A DNA stretch of 64,000 bases from Manduca sexta (GCF_014839805.1 NC_051141.1:19414777-19478776); one strand, 5' to 3'. Shown: positions 1 through 12,176, counted from the first letter of the stretch. Numbers and translations are program-made. Notes: a model not told the origin generated them from the letters alone.

Positions 1-1170
1 TTTATAGTATAAGCTAGACAGCGAGCGAATGTTCTCACCATATGCAATACAACATATTCTCACACTATGACACAAACAAATTACATAAAGATAAAAAAGA
101 ATTAATAACAAAATAAATATTACACTAACACCAGTACACATAAAAGAAATAATAATGAAAAAAAAAAAGAATTGCAAAGTTATCAGTGTATGGAACAAAG
201 GGAGATATATAATATTAATGTCCATTTTCCACCATCCATAAACCTTCATGATTCCAAATTGCCTTGTGGAAAATACTAGGGAATATATTCATAAAATTAT
301 CATCTTTATCATGGTACAAATTAATTATTTTCGTTTCTTTTTCATTTTAAAGCGATGCGTTTGTCGTTGAGTTCGGATAAACACCTTAATGTTAAAAAAT
401 AATCGTCCACAAACAGCCGTTTAGATGCTTACTTACCTGCGTTATATAACCTGCCTAGATTCTAATTACTTATTTACATAGTGTAGGTCGAGTGGTGGAA
501 GCATTTTAATTATCAACGCATGACAAAGTTTAAACATAAGTATTATTTTTCGGGTTTGAGGGTATATAATTATAATTTTTAAAGCCCTGTATATACGCTG
601 GTATAGTGTGGTTTGGTAGATTGCACATGACTTCGGGATTCAATGTACTTTTTAAATTATTTTTGTTACTTTAGAATGAATTCATTAATGAACTAGTTTT
701 TTCTCGCGAATGACATTGCATTGAAATTATTTTTCCGAAAGAAAAGTCATTTATAAGCAGAAGGTATAAGTTTAGATAATAAATATAGTCGGCAAAAAAA
801 AAATGGTTGTTAAAAAAAACTTTTTTTTATGTTTATTGTAACTGGAATTTTGTTGATAAATAAAATTATTGATTATCATCGTTGATTTTAGATTAAATGA
901 CCTTTTACTTAATAGTTTCGATAAAACCTTAAAGCTAGAAGGTAACCAACGGGAAAGCAAAAAAAAGGTAGGCCCATTTGTATCTAATTAATACAATCCA
1001 TTGTCTAAAAAAATAGGAAAAAGTAAATATGATAATCTTCAGAATTAGGACAAATTTGGAGAAAATATGTCCTCATTCTATTTAATTCTCATGATGAGGG
1101 TTCATTATTATGAAAACAAATTTAAACTTGACTGAAAACAAAACGAACATTGAAAAATAAAATAAAAAAC
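1..1170. other. AT-rich non-coding stretch
   Basis: No gene is supported here. The open frames are short, AT-driven and lack family resemblance. It contains one copy of a repeat also found at 2617-2745, listed separately, and near 605-645 a short piece resembling the 3' half of the SINE-A family in minus orientation. Confidence 0.6.
464..585 (+). repeat. Dispersed repeat, copy 1 of a local pair
   Basis: This stretch and 2617-2745 share a core of 'catagtgtaggtcgag', a similar 'atggaagc..tttaattat' middle and a 'cgggtttgag.gtatataat' end, with small indels between. It is a diverged duplicate about 2.1 kb apart in direct orientation. No coding potential is seen. It may be an unrecognised dispersed element or a local duplication. 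Confidence 0.6.
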
Positions 1171-1176
1171 AAAAAA
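1171..1176 (-). terminator. Pol III T-run terminator of tRNA-Gly
   Basis: A run of six A on the plus strand reads as TTTTTT just 3' of the minus-strand tRNA, the expected RNA polymerase III stop signal. Confidence 0.7.
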
Positions 1177-1178
1177 CA

Positions 1179-1249
1179 TGCATCGGCCGGGAATCGAACC
1201 CGGGCCGCCCGCGTGGCAGGCGAGCATTCTACCACTGAACCACCGATGC
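1179..1249 (-). tRNA. tRNA-Gly (anticodon GCC)
   Basis: On the minus strand a 71-nt cloverleaf can be folded. The acceptor stem GCATCGG pairs with CCGATGC, followed by an A discriminator with no encoded CCA, as is normal in eukaryotes. The A box (TGGTTCAGTGG) and B box (GGTTCGATTCC) form the internal pol III promoter. The anticodon loop is CTGCCAC, giving GCC, which reads GGC and GGU glycine codons. The stems have no mismatch visible by eye, and a T-run follows at 1171-1176, so this looks like a functional gene and not a SINE head: no SINE body or tail follows. Confidence 0.95.
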
Positions 1250-1259
1250 TTGTACAAAT

Positions 1260-2300
1260 CTTTCAAAAATACGCATCTTATTTAATCGAATGAATGTAAA
1301 GTCTATAAATAACTTACACATCTAGACTGTTTCAAGCTCTGGCTATACTATATAAATATGACCTGAGCCCCAGCCTATTGAATATAGAAGTATTGGTATA
1401 TTAAACCTTTAGAGGATTAAACCTTTTACCAATAAATATTCGCCATCATTGATAAATTTAATTAGTTTTAATAAAAAGTAGCCATTTATAATTTTTTTGG
1501 ACGAAACGAGATTTTATTCTGCAGATGAAAGCTTACCGCGAGCTCATCCAACAGCGAGACCCAATATAATAACTATTAACTATTGACCTAACCCGATTCA
1601 CATGACCCGGTGGATTACAATAACATTTGATTTTGAATATAAAAAACTATAAAACAAAACGAGTTCTGTTATCTATATACCCGCATTCGTGTCTGTATGT
1701 TTATTTCTCTGACCTGTGTATTTATAAATAATGAAATAACGGCTCGTTATCTTATACGAGAGTAACTAATTGAATAGTGTTTTTTTTTTACGCGAACTAT
1801 TTAACGTCCATTGCTTCAATCTACAAATTGTTTTACAAAAAACAATCCTGAACTGAATTCAATCTCAAGTTATTCTTATAGCACTATGCTGCAAATAGAA
1901 CAAGGTAACCGTTTCCACGCAATCTGGCATGCAGTTGTTAAAATTTATCCGAAATTATTCAACCCAAGTGGCTCCAAATGACAAAACAATCTAACCGATA
2001 AACATAAAAATATGAATATAAAAATGGCGCCAAGAATGTTAATGTGTTACACAATGCCTGTGCCAATGATTAGTGGTACAACAATTAAACAAGTTTTGAA
2101 GAAACTCTACAAGTTAATTGGTGTTTTGTTATGTAAACAAGATGGGTGCAGTACGGTGAAAGGAGACGTAAAGGTCGACTTGCGAGATCACTCTGCACTT
2201 GATACAGGCCAATGACGAAGGAATAGGGGAAGTTGCATCTCTGCCTACCACTTTGAGATACAAACTGGGTATGACAATATGGATAATGTTATTGAGAATG
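1260..2300. other. AT-rich non-coding stretch
   Basis: I see no supportable gene. The 67-residue frame at 2012-2215 has no recognisable domain, splice context or family resemblance and is best treated as chance. Confidence 0.5.
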
Positions 2301-2310
2301 TTTTATTTAT

Positions 2311-2610
2311 TTATTTTATTAGTAAGGAGACGAGCTTGCTGTTCGCCTAATGATAAGCGATACGATCGCCCATAAACAATAGAAACACCATCCAACACCT
2401 TGAATTACAAAGTATTGTTTGGTATTCCACTGCGCTCACCATCCTAAGACGAGATGTAAGTTTTATTATGTCCAGTAGTTACACGCGCTACAATGTCCTT
2501 CAAAACGGAACACAACAGTGACTACACTGTATATACTGCTGCTTGGCGGCAGAAATAGACAGTGGTACCTACCCAGGCGGACTAACACAGATGAGGGACT
2601 TACCACCAGT
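2311..2610 (-). repeat. LINE-type 3' tail, family 1 (full-length copy)
   Basis: One of about 14 copies in the window of a roughly 300-bp unit. Read on the minus strand it starts with 'actggtggtaggtc', runs through 'tctgccgccaagcagcag' and ends in 'caaagcaataaaaa'. The end is A-rich, as in a retroposed 3' end. I recall such units as 3' tails of non-LTR retrotransposons in moths, but the class is not proven here. This copy has scattered substitutions. Repeat copy 2617-2745 abuts it directly. Confidence 0.75.
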
Positions 2611-2616
2611 AAAATA

Positions 2617-2745
2617 ATTACTTATTTTCATAGTGTAGGTCGAGCGATGGAAGCTTTTTAATTATGTAGACAAAGTGAAGACAGGTGAAGTGTAGTCACT
2701 TTGTTTATAAAGAATGTTTTCGGGTTTGAGTGTATATAATTATTA
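2617..2745 (+). repeat. Dispersed repeat, copy 2 of a local pair
   Basis: Partner of 464-585, with the same order of blocks but an insertion of about 15-20 bases in the middle. It begins seven bases after the LINE tail at 2311-2610, so the two may have been carried together. Confidence 0.6.
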
Positions 2746-2999
2746 TTCAACAATGAAAAATCAACAAAGCATTGCATGGCACAGCACTGCGGTCGTCACC
2801 CTGAGACACACTGTTATGTCTCAAAATACCGAGTAATTACATATAACATTTTCAAACGGAAATATAACAGCATGCAAATTTCTGCTTGATGACAAAAACA
2901 GACATTACTGTAGTAACTGAGCGGGACTCTCGCGTAAAGACAAAGCATTGATGTGAGTAATGGTTTACTTATAAAACAGGATTTTTATAGCATTAATTA

Positions 3000-3110
3000 G
3001 CTAAGGAGCAATGTACTTCACCAGGGACCTTATTCTCTATGGCAGTGAAAACTCGTAACGCGGCTGTGTTACGTTATGTTTGTGAAATTAGCGTGGAATT
3101 ATTCCTAAAA
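3000..3110. repeat. Half copy of the inner MITE seen at 41978-42157
   Basis: The block 'ccttattct.tatggcagtg..aa.ctcgtaacgcggc.gtgt' matches the left half of the MITE at 41978-42157. The opposite terminal repeat is not found before the next LINE tail, so the copy is truncated. Confidence 0.45.
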
Positions 3111-3145
3111 TTTCAATTGTCATAAACGCGACTAAAGTGCTCGTG

Positions 3146-3452
3146 ATTTTTTTTAATTCTTTGAATGACGAGACGAGCTTACCGTTCGCCTGATGGTAAG
3201 TGATGCGATCGTCCATAGAAATACCATCCATCCAAAACCTTGAATTACAAAGTATTGTTTGGTATTCTACTGCGCTCGCCATCTTAAGACGAGATGTTAA
3301 GTCTTGGTATGTCCAGTAGTTACACAGGCTACAATGTCTTTCAAAACGTAACACAACAGTGACTACTGACTACACACTGTTAGCGGCAGAAATAGACATT
3401 GCAGTGGTACATACCCAGGTGGACTCTCACGTATGAGGAACCTACCACCAGT
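3146..3452 (-). repeat. LINE-type 3' tail, family 1 (full-length copy)
   Basis: Same family as 2311-2610 and full length on the minus strand, from 'actggtggtagg' at 3452 down to the A-rich end near 3146. It carries the short open frame starting 'MASAVEYQT' in shifted form, seen again in other copies; this is a by-product of the repeat and not a gene. Confidence 0.75.
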
Positions 3453-3914
3453 AGTTTGTTATGAACTGTCCAAATCACCTGTGGCATCGGGAATCAGGAA
3501 ACTTATAGATTGTGATCTCGATCGCTCGCAAACAGCTACAATTCAAATTCAAAGTAGATCTCTAAAGACATTTGAAATATAGCATCCGACATCTAACCAT
3601 GCGGAGCGTATTATTTATAATACAAATTTAGGAGATATTGCTACTATTTTTACAAAGATTATCATCCATGTCGGTAACGAAAATGTACGGATTGAAAATA
3701 CATTAACTGCAATTGCATATATCAAGCTTGCGGAAGAGCGAATGTGTTTCAATAAAAAAAAAATGGTGAACAATAGAGACCGGTAATTGCACGGGCCTTG
3801 ACGAGTGTGTCAGTGTTAAGGCGTATATTACGATAGCAGACCGGGGTTATGAATGGTAAATGCACTTAAAACATTCACTCCGAATTATGAACTCAAGCTT
3901 ATCATAATATAATA

Positions 3915-4100
3915 ATATTAGCCCTGTAATACATACTATTCCATTGGTGGTCACAGGCCTCTTCAACTGGTGAGAGGGATTAGCCATTACTCAACCACGC
4001 TAGCTTAGCGCGGATTGGTAGACTGCACACACCCTCAAAATTCCTATAGAAAAATTTTCAGGCATGCAGGTTTCGTCATAATATTTTCAACGTTAAAAAA
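3915..4100 (-). repeat. SINE-A fragment (3' half)
   Basis: Minus-strand copy of the SINE-A 3' half. It is recognisable by 'gcggattggtagactgcac', 'cctcaaaattcctataga' and 'caggtttc.tcat'. The tRNA-like head is missing; similarity ends near 4100 in 'caacgttaaaa'. The 74-residue frame at 4015-4239 lies across it and is not a gene. Confidence 0.65.
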
Positions 4101-4536
4101 AAACATTCATCCTGGACATGGCCCATCTATAAGTCGCTATACATATAAATCGTTATCGCAGAACATTAGTTCAACATATATCCAAATATTTCAAATTTAT
4201 TTGTTTAGAAACCTACAACAAAATCGCACTGTACCATAAGCTAATGATCGTAAGAACTGCCAACGCGATATAAATGACAAATCGATCTAAATTTTGTTAT
4301 TTATTCTGCATATTCGTATCGGCAGTACTTGGAAAACCACAACTCCTTGTATAACTTGGCCTTAAAACTCGCGTTGTGTCGATTGTCTGAAGGATCTGAT
4401 AACACGAGCCGCTGCACGCTCAGGATGCCGTCGAGGTCACGCTGTCTTCGACTCAAGATGCTACGAATTTAACATTGCTGGCCATTTAGAGCAAAATATA
4501 TCTTTATTTTTATCGAGTGGCTCGATGGTGTAGCTA

Positions 4537-4836
4537 TTTTTTTTTATTGCTTGAATGAAGAGACGAGCTTGCCGTTGGCCTGATGGTTAGCGATACGACC
4601 GCCCATAAACAGTAGAAACATCATCCAATATCTTGAATTACAAAGTATTGTTTGGTATTCTACTGTGCTCGTCATCCAAAGACATGAGATGTTTATAATT
4701 ATGTCCAGTACTTACACTGGTTATAATGTCGTTCAAACCGGAATACAACAGTGACTATACATTAGTGCATGGCGATAGAAATATACATTACGGTGCTACC
4801 TACCCAGGCGGACTTTCATATAGAGATTACACCAGT
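4537..4836 (-). repeat. LINE-type 3' tail, family 1 (full-length, diverged)
   Basis: Same 300-bp family, on the minus strand. Visible landmarks are 'agacgagcttgccgtt', 'tgaattacaaagtattg' and 'tacccaggcgg'. It is more diverged than the copies at 35120 and 49718. Confidence 0.7.
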
Positions 4837-5029
4837 ACAAAAGTTAGTTGTATTGTCGTGGGGTTGCTGAGGGCTATAGTACCCTGGTTACTGCATTCAT
4901 ACTTTTAGATATCTGTAACGTTTCAATATTGATTAACTCGTTCAGAAAGCGCATACGTATGCAACTTGTATCGACTTGAAGCTACTTAGAGTTATGGTAA
5001 ATATTACTTTAATGCACTGGATATCTTGA

Positions 5030-5140
5030 TAGGCTTGCTCCCTATAACGTCATGGGACAGAACACTTATGGCGAAAAGTGGGTGCCATAGTTGCACTGCC
5101 TACTCTTTCAGATTAATGTGTGAGAGTATGTGGGTCTGAT
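5030..5140 (+). repeat. SINE-B fragment (3' part)
   Basis: Contains 'gataggcttgctccctat', 'catgggacagaacac' and 'gcgaaaagtgggtgcc', which match the 3' part of the SINE-B copies at 6448 and 50379. The tRNA-like head is absent. Confidence 0.6.
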
Positions 5141-5309
5141 ATATCCAGCAGATAAGAGTAACATTGTTGCCATTACTCATTCTTGTAAGTATTCCTCCCA
5201 TTTTATTACACGCATTATAATTCAATTTCTCTCATTTGAACTCAACCTGGCATACTCAATAGAAAATCCACGTGCATTAGCTCGCAGTTTATTTCCTCAA
5301 TTGACAAGA

Positions 5310-5420
5310 AATCTTCCGCGACCGCCGTGAGTGGTGACGCAACGAATTGTCCCGGTTGTACGGACGTTTCCGCGTCGTCGCGGCCGTGGGTTCGAATCGT
5401 GTGAAATTTACTTTAACAAA
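5310..5420 (+). repeat. tRNA-like SINE head, third family
   Basis: The segment around 'gtgggttcgaatcgtg' has a good pol III B box (GGTTCGAATC), preceded about 50 bases upstream by 'gtcccggttgtacgg'. This resembles the tRNA-related head of a SINE distinct from SINE-A and SINE-B. Only one copy is seen in the window, so the family and its boundaries are uncertain. The 83-residue frame at 5331-5582 runs through it and is not credible as a gene. Confidence 0.35.
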
Positions 5421-5639
5421 GGCGCAAATATGTTTAATTATGTTAAATTCCTCCAGTTTATGAGGTCTGCAGTTAAGTCGTGTGGCTTATTTAAGGGTAT
5501 AAAGTGTCGTGATGATGATATAGATAAAGTGCATGTCGTGTATGCCTCTTATTGTTACGGTCTATCGATATACGATCAGTGACTACCGGGGTGTGTGGGA
5601 AGGGAGGGGGGTCCACAGTCTTGCAGAAAATCAACATGA

Positions 5640-6440
5640 AGTTATAGCGTTTTGTTGAGTTTAGGACCATGCTAGACGACACATGGGACGATTCGTTGCG
5701 ACCCCAAAAAAGGGTAGCAAAAAAAATTTAATAAATTATTTATATTTCTTCTTTACTGCCTTGCTCTATTTGTATTGTGAGCCGGGCGATCTTGAGATTA
5801 ATCCCTGAAGAATGTTTATGATTTTTGTCATGAACATTCTAAAAAAACCCAAAGCACCTTATGTTGAATCTATCCCTGCATCGAGGAGAAAGGATAGTGC
5901 ATAAAATGGCTTCACAGGTTAGGTCGTGTTTAGCACTTTCTAGATATCTTAAGGTCGAAGGCTACCGTCGACTTCCTGTATCTTATAACACATTTCCGCA
6001 TCCACTATTAACATTGAGAAATATCTAAATCGGCAATTATAATTAATTTCTTTATAATGTAATTTTTTTTCGGAGGCTTATTTGTAACTCTAATTGTTAA
6101 CAGCGCGAGCAAAAGTAGTGTTTGGGGAGACGATGCAAAGTTCAAATTACAAGTAACGTTATTTTAGTTTAAACATTACTGTTGCATTTTTAAAATTATT
6201 ATAATAATTTATTCATTTAGTCCTCATTAACTACAATATCAATCATATCATGAAATTTCAACAATATCATTAATCATCAATTATATTATTGATCATCAAC
6301 TAACCTCAAACATTAAATTATCATCATCAAACATCATTCATGTCATCAATCATCATTCTAAACTGAGCGGTTTCATAACGGTTGCCAATGGCCGTTAAGA
6401 TAAACAAATAATAAATTTATATCAGATTTTAAAAAGAAAT
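5640..6440. other. AT-rich non-coding stretch
   Basis: No gene or clear repeat is seen. Around 6230-6350 the sequence is rich in 'atcat' words, a degenerate low-complexity run. Confidence 0.5.
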
Positions 6441-6447
6441 CTGGCTG

Positions 6448-6715
6448 AACTGCCTCGATGGCGTAGTTGTACTGCATGCGCGGTACGGCAGCGATCTGAG
6501 GTCCTGGGTTCGAATCCCGGGTCGGGTAAAGTGATATTTGGGTTTTTCTGCTCAATATCAGCTGGGAGTCTGGAATTTGTGTCCATTGTGACGATAGGCT
6601 CACCCCCTATCACATCAAGGGACGCAACACACTTGGTGAAGTAGGTATCCTGGTTGCGCCTCTGCATATCTCTTCGGGGATAAATGCGTGATGTGTATTT
6701 GTTTTGTTTGTGTTT
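6448..6715 (+). repeat. SINE-B, near full-length copy
   Basis: A tRNA-derived SINE. The head has an A-box-like 'tggcgtagttgtac' and a B box 'gggttcgaatcc'. The body runs through 'tgctcaatatcagc', 'gagtctggaatttgtg' and 'ataggctcacccc' to 'tcttcggggataaatgcg' and a T-rich end. Copies or fragments are also at 5030, 12230/12557, 16027, 20127, 31160-32010, 38882, 39566, 41497, 41800 and 50379. Pol III transcribes such elements and LINE proteins move them. Frames on the minus strand here are shadows. Confidence 0.8.
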
Positions 6716-6719
6716 TTTT

Positions 6720-7450
6720 TAAAACAATAGCCACGTCTGTAGCTCATTAATTTTGGTCATTACAAATTATCATTCGTATCGAAGCCCAAACACGCGTTTT
6801 CAAAATTAACACTATGTGCTTTATTGTTCCATGCTGAACTGTGAAATGGCTAAACGGAATTGGACTAGGCTGGCTTTAGCCTGTAGCAGATTATTCAGAA
6901 TAATTTATACAATACATATATTTTAATCCCACAAATATACACTCCTACGAACAGAAAACACCCGTTTATTATTGAAATATTGTCATTTTTATTGCACAGT
7001 ATTTAAATAATATATTCCCTTAAACGTAAGAATGTATTGTCATTTAAGCCCTCTGTGATCATCATCTTAATTAAATTGTAGACCTTAAAATATTACTACA
7101 CCGGGCCACCATCTCCGCGTGTTTGGCGCCGGGTTTATGCAAAATAATAATTGAATATGGAAATTTATGCTTAACATACTTTTTAATATTTTTAGACCCC
7201 ACGCAGTCACGTGAGAAACATTTCGGTAATGTCTAATTCTTGGGCAATGTCTAAGTAATATTAACATATTTAATTTGGCGATTATCTTGCAATATATAAT
7301 TTTATATAATTTTCAAAGTATTATGTAAATCTTACGTTATTTAACGCATAGGTGTGTTGACAATAACAACAAAAACATCATTCAAATTCAGTAAACATTA
7401 TGAAGTTCAAATACCTTTTCATAACAATTTAATATTCACTGGAGTTTTCT
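6720..7450. other. AT-rich non-coding stretch
   Basis: No gene or repeat could be assigned with support. Confidence 0.45.
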
Positions 7451-7459
7451 ATTTTATAA

Positions 7460-7765
7460 AATTACCCAGTGGCATTTCGGAGTCTGGAAGTTGGCGGCGT
7501 GATACCTCTGTGCCTCGGAAAGTACGTAAAGCCGTTGGTCCTGCACCTGATTTCTCCCCGGTCATGTCGGATTGCCATCTCAGCGGACTACGGGAGTGAA
7601 GGAACAGAGAGTGCTTGTGTATTGCGCACACACTTGTGCACTATAATATGTCCTACGTACTTGGTTGACGTCCGTTGAGATTAGCCGCCGTTGCCGAAAT
7701 TCTATTAGAAAGAAACAAAAGCCCACCGCAGCTTTTGGTTGGTATGCTGGTGTAGGGTATACTGG
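7460..7765 (+). repeat. Dispersed GC-richer repeat
   Basis: A block with much higher GC than its surroundings, holding 'gccgttggtcctgcacctga', 'cggtcatgtcggattgcc', 'gtgcactataatatgtcc' and 'gagattagccgccgttgcc'. I recall very similar blocks repeated across moth and butterfly genomes, so I call it a dispersed repeat by recall. No second copy lies in this window. Several overlapping short frames on both strands are by-products. Confidence 0.45.
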
Positions 7766-7949
7766 GGTTAGGGACTCGGCCCAATGCTCGCTCAGATGAT
7801 AATAGTATCATATAGGATATAGGAGTATTGACTCCTGAGTGTCGCCATTGGCCTGTAGGATCAGTAAAACCAGCATAACCGTTTCGCTCACCCCACCACG
7901 TGGTGTTAGCGATAATTCGTTTTATCCACACGAAAACAAAATAATTAAA

Positions 7950-9390
7950 AAGTTTAATTACAGTATTGGCAATTACGATTTAGTCCAAACGTATCGTCGA
8001 CTACTAGAAAGTGGGGTTGCCGGAGATGTGCCTATTTGCCAGCATCTTTTGTTCCAGTAATGTCAAAAATATCCACGACCGTAATATTTTTGTGATTCAT
8101 ATTTCCCATCCAAAAGAACCGTAAATAAGTAAAATGTATAACAGAATACAGTACGATTACGGATTTTCTCCGAATAAGTAGTCATATCTGGTATTAGTTT
8201 CCTGATCTGATTGATTGGAACTCGAGCCCATTCATTTTATTACGATGGATGTTAAATGTACAATTATTCCTATCTTGTCTGATACAAAACAAATCTAGTA
8301 ATATAATATATCTGGTACATTTATTTGCATGACAGCCCTAGTTAACTCCTCTATATTTTAAGACTCTACGACGTCGAAAAGCAACAGTTTATTCGCTCAC
8401 GGTGGCTTCTGACAATATTGTCTCGTCAAACATTTGCCTTCACGTGTCGACCGACCAATTGACTCCATTAATATAAACCGTAGTTTGTTCAGCAAACACC
8501 TTCCCTAGTGTTTGGCAAACCTTGGCCCGCTTGGACGTTGGGCAAAGATTGGAGATTAGTAGATGGTTATGCGTGAAAGTATATGTTTAGTGGGTGATAA
8601 TATTTTATATAGTTTACATCCTTTAGTACATAATATTTTGGAGTTTATAACTTATGTTCGTAATCATAAAGTTGATAATCGCGACGTATGCTCGAAAGAA
8701 AACGGTCTAGTTGGCTTCGTGACATGTATACCATAGGTGGTTGGTTCTATTTGCCACCATAGCATTTAGGAATTAAGCTGCCAATTATTATGATTGGCGT
8801 GATGCGGCGATAGATTCATCCATGCATAAGTTAATAACGTTGTATAACCCTTTCCCCCTAGGGCTATTTTTGCTCGGTCTCCACCCTAAATGCACGCCCT
8901 TGCACTGGGGGCTATTTGCCGCGGCTCTCACTCTGTTTAATGTATAACTCTTAGTTATATGCTCACATTGAGAACTATAAGGGCTTCAAATTTTTCCTTT
9001 CCTTCTGCCCGCCGCCAATCCTAAAGATGGGTCCTGTCCTTCCGACACCTTCCCGTCCCCCAATTCCTTTCCAACTCTCCTACCTTCTATCCCAGTTTCC
9101 CAGTCTCCTTCCTACTCCTATCATTGGACTGTCTGGGAGCGAGCGACGTATTAAATAGCAGACCTCGCCTCCCACCCCAATTTAGAAAACACATCACCAC
9201 AAAATTTCACTTATAGGGTAAAAAAAAATTAACCATCTACACGTTTAGTCTATGGTAAGGAGATGCAACGTTTATTTACTGGTGTCTGTGGTCAAGAGGC
9301 GAGAGGCAGCGATGTGTTAACTACAGTCTTCAGTGAGGCAACTGATGCAACTGTTTCGTCTTCAAGTCAATGACTCTAAACACTTCTCAA
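7950..9390. other. Non-coding stretch with a pyrimidine-rich block
   Basis: No gene is supported. At 8845-8940 a block starting 'accctttccccctagggc' and at 8990-9180 a C/T-rich block resemble pieces of an old dispersed element, but no second copy is in the window to confirm this. Confidence 0.4.
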
Positions 9391-9399
9391 AAAATACAT

Positions 9400-9545
9400 T
9401 ACGCCTTCTCCCTTTAAGGAGTAGACAGAAGCATATCAAACAATACTGGTAATTTCTAAAAGTCAGAGGTATACCTTGGGTTTTGAACTTGCGGAACTAC
9501 GCCTTGGCAGTGTGGACATAATCGACAAGACTGTAGCAGCTCACC
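9400..9545 (-). repeat. SINE-A head fragment (diverged)
   Basis: On the minus strand the order 'ctaaaagtcagaggt', 'ccttgggttttgaac' and 'gccttggcagt' matches the tRNA-like head of SINE-A as at 48705-49034, with many substitutions. Confidence 0.5.
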
Positions 9546-9654
9546 GAATCCATATGAAGCCATAACAATGCAAAATTGTATGATTTGTTAATATTTTGTT
9601 ACGTATTATCAAATGATGTGTTATGCATTTTCTAGTCATGTAGGTAGATATTGT

Positions 9655-9768
9655 ATCTGACTTTTTGAATGACCAACAAGTCCGCCACATGACCACGAAG
9701 GTTGCAGTCTTCGAAACGTCTGGAGAAAATTATAAAATAAAACCGCAATAAAATCCATCGAACAGATT
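9655..9768 (-). repeat. Dispersed repeat, 'tatcgcggtttt' family
   Basis: The minus strand reads 'ttttatt(g/c)cggtttta', 'ctcc.gacgtttcgaagact' and 'gtcatgtggcgg', as in the plus-strand copy at 15192-15300. Five copies lie in this window. Its class is unknown to me; I recall this as a common lepidopteran repeat. Confidence 0.6.
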
Positions 9769-10149
9769 TATTTGAATGCATTTTCTGGTAAAAATACTAT
9801 GATATAATCCAAGAGGCTGTGCCGGCTTTATCCAAATAAGCTCAAGATAAAACTTTTCTTATAAAAATGCAATTTCTTTGCAATATGCATTTATAAGTGT
9901 CATATAGATTACCCCCATTTTCAATAAACGATCCACATCGCTTTTTTTTGTCTATCTCACAAATGGACCAATGAGAATAAAGTATTTCTGACATGCTTAT
10001 AAATGAGTTATTTTGATTGGTTCTCGGAATCGGATTAAAGATTGAGATTGGAATTGTTTATTAAAAGAGTCTGTTAGTTGACATAACTTTACTATGAATG
10101 GGAAGAATGAATCGTAAGCCGAATGGGAGGCCCATTTTTGATGCAGTAA

Positions 10150-10375
10150 TTGCAAATTTAGAATTTAGTGTTTTAATTTTTTTTGTTCCAACAGTAAACT
10201 TCTTTCTTTCAAACCTGGTGCAATAGTTTCAAATTTAGAATTTAGTGTTTTATTTTTTTTGTTTCCACTATAAACTTCTTTCTTTCAAACCTGGTGCAAT
10301 TATTTCAAATTTAGAATTTAGTGTTTTCATTTTTGTTTTAACAATAAACTTTTTTGTTTCATCAAACCTGCAAAC
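10150..10375 (+). repeat. Tandem repeat, about 76-bp unit, three copies
   Basis: The word 'aaatttagaatttagtgtttt' begins at 10154, 10231 and 10307, giving units of 77 and 76 bp. Each unit also carries 'aaacttctttctttcaaacc' or a variant. The third unit is the most diverged. The 68-residue frame at 10245-10451 runs across it and is not a gene. Confidence 0.85.
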
Positions 10376-10379
10376 TCAT

Positions 10380-11770
10380 CATAGGCCGTACCGTTACTGT
10401 CTCCGCGGTGGTCGCCAGTCCACTTCCCACCGCTTGTCACCAAGTTGTTAATAGTATTTTTAAGTGCGTGCTAAGTGATAAAACAAACAATTACAACGTT
10501 TATGAGTCAATAACATTAATGGCGCGAATGTAATGTAATCAGTATGCGTTGGTCGTAATTAAACATTTGAAATGATTCGAATATTAGGTGGGAATTTCCC
10601 TGTAGTTCTGAATAAATATCTGAATTTTAATTGCCCTTAGAGCAGATACTGTGATGTTTATACATATGACAATGTCTTTGTATGGTCCTTGCCAGTAAAA
10701 GGTCAATGTAATTCATATATAGACCACATGAAGATAGTATTAATTGTTATTTTTATTATTTTTTTTATTCTCTTATAGTTGCAAGGGCATCGTACCTTCA
10801 TTTATTTTACAAACACTAAAACCACTACAAACAACAAAACCCTAATAAAAAATTACATGCTAATACGCCTGTCCAAATCGATTTGACAAAAGTGAAAAAT
10901 AATCGATTAGAAAATCGATTTAATGTATACCATAACGATACAACGAGCACGCACACGCACGTTACGTCACGTCCGCTTTCACTCTCAACCTTTAGCACTT
11001 GACCGCTCTATGGTATACTAACTACGTATTGGGATATGTCTATGTTTTTAGCAAAGTTATAAACCTTGATTTTTGTATAGTTCATCTGATCGAAAATAAA
11101 GGGGCCAATGTAATATATATTTTAAAACATGTGGCAATAAATATTTTTAGCTAAGTTTTTACGGACTGATTGTGATATCAAATCAGGTAATTCAAAAATG
11201 CATATCATTAGCAGTTAGGCAATCTTATACGACCTTTGACCTGAGCCTTTTACAATATAGAGACCATATAAAATGCCACCAAAACTAACAACTGTGGTAT
11301 TCAATCTATTCTTTATGTAGAATAACATGTTCTAATAACAAAAGACATGAGTTACTGCATTTTCCTTTTACTAAAATGATCTAGATCTAGAATTCTTATT
11401 TTAGTTTTTATTGCCCGAAGCTACTTTTCTCTTTATTTATATAAACTGAGATTTTATTTATGAAAAGCGAAACAAGCTTAAACGCAATTCCACAAGCTGT
11501 GAAAGGGTACGGAAACAGGAAGGACGGAAATAACGGCGGAGGCAAGTTCTGAAATATATTTAAAGAAATCTTGTCTCTTTGGGAAATAAGCTGCTCTGGT
11601 TATAAATAAAGGTACGTCTGACATTGTTTATTATTAATATTTATATTATTAACCTAGACACAAAACAAAGCATTAATAAACTCTCGTTCATTTTTACTAT
11701 TTTGGTTAAAGATGCAATTACAATTTTATAGGAACCCAAACTATAATAAAGTGGCGATAATAAATAATAC
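10380..11770. other. AT-rich non-coding stretch
   Basis: No gene is supported. Sequence near 10890-10925 repeats the word 'aatcgatt' three times. Nothing else stands out. Confidence 0.45.
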
Positions 11771-11775
11771 CATAA

Positions 11776-11915
11776 TAATACTAGGCGTGTATTATATTTT
11801 GTCAATGGTTGACCACAGGCCGTTTCTACTACTAAAAGGGTTTTAGATCTATGCTGGCCTAGTTCGGCTTGGCAGACTTCACATACCCTCGAAATTCTTC
11901 ATATGACGTCCAAAT
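11776..11915 (-). repeat. SINE-A fragment (3' half, diverged)
   Basis: Matches the minus-strand SINE-A 3' half in 'ggttgaccacaggcc', 'ttctactactaaaagggt', 'ttggcagacttcacat' and 'accctcgaaattc'. Similarity ends before the head. Confidence 0.6.
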
Positions 11916-12176
11916 TGCATATTCGGCTAAGTTTACAACCCAATACTTTGCTTCGCCAACGAAGAATCTATGTAAAACCAATCATGCCCCTCTTCGTCTC
12001 CACGAATACAGAAACATTCCGTGCACCAAGCCTACACGGTTTTACCATACAATAAAATTTAATGCAAATCTAGCGAGAGTTGATGATATAAGTAATCAAA
12101 ATGGCCGGTAAACTTACGCAATGCAACATTACCGTGCGACCTCAACGCAATCTGCAATTATAGTTAGAAATTAAAC

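Noticed and set aside
7653..7931. 92-residue minus-strand frame.
   Set aside because: It overlaps the GC-richer dispersed repeat at 7460-7765 and has no recognisable domain.
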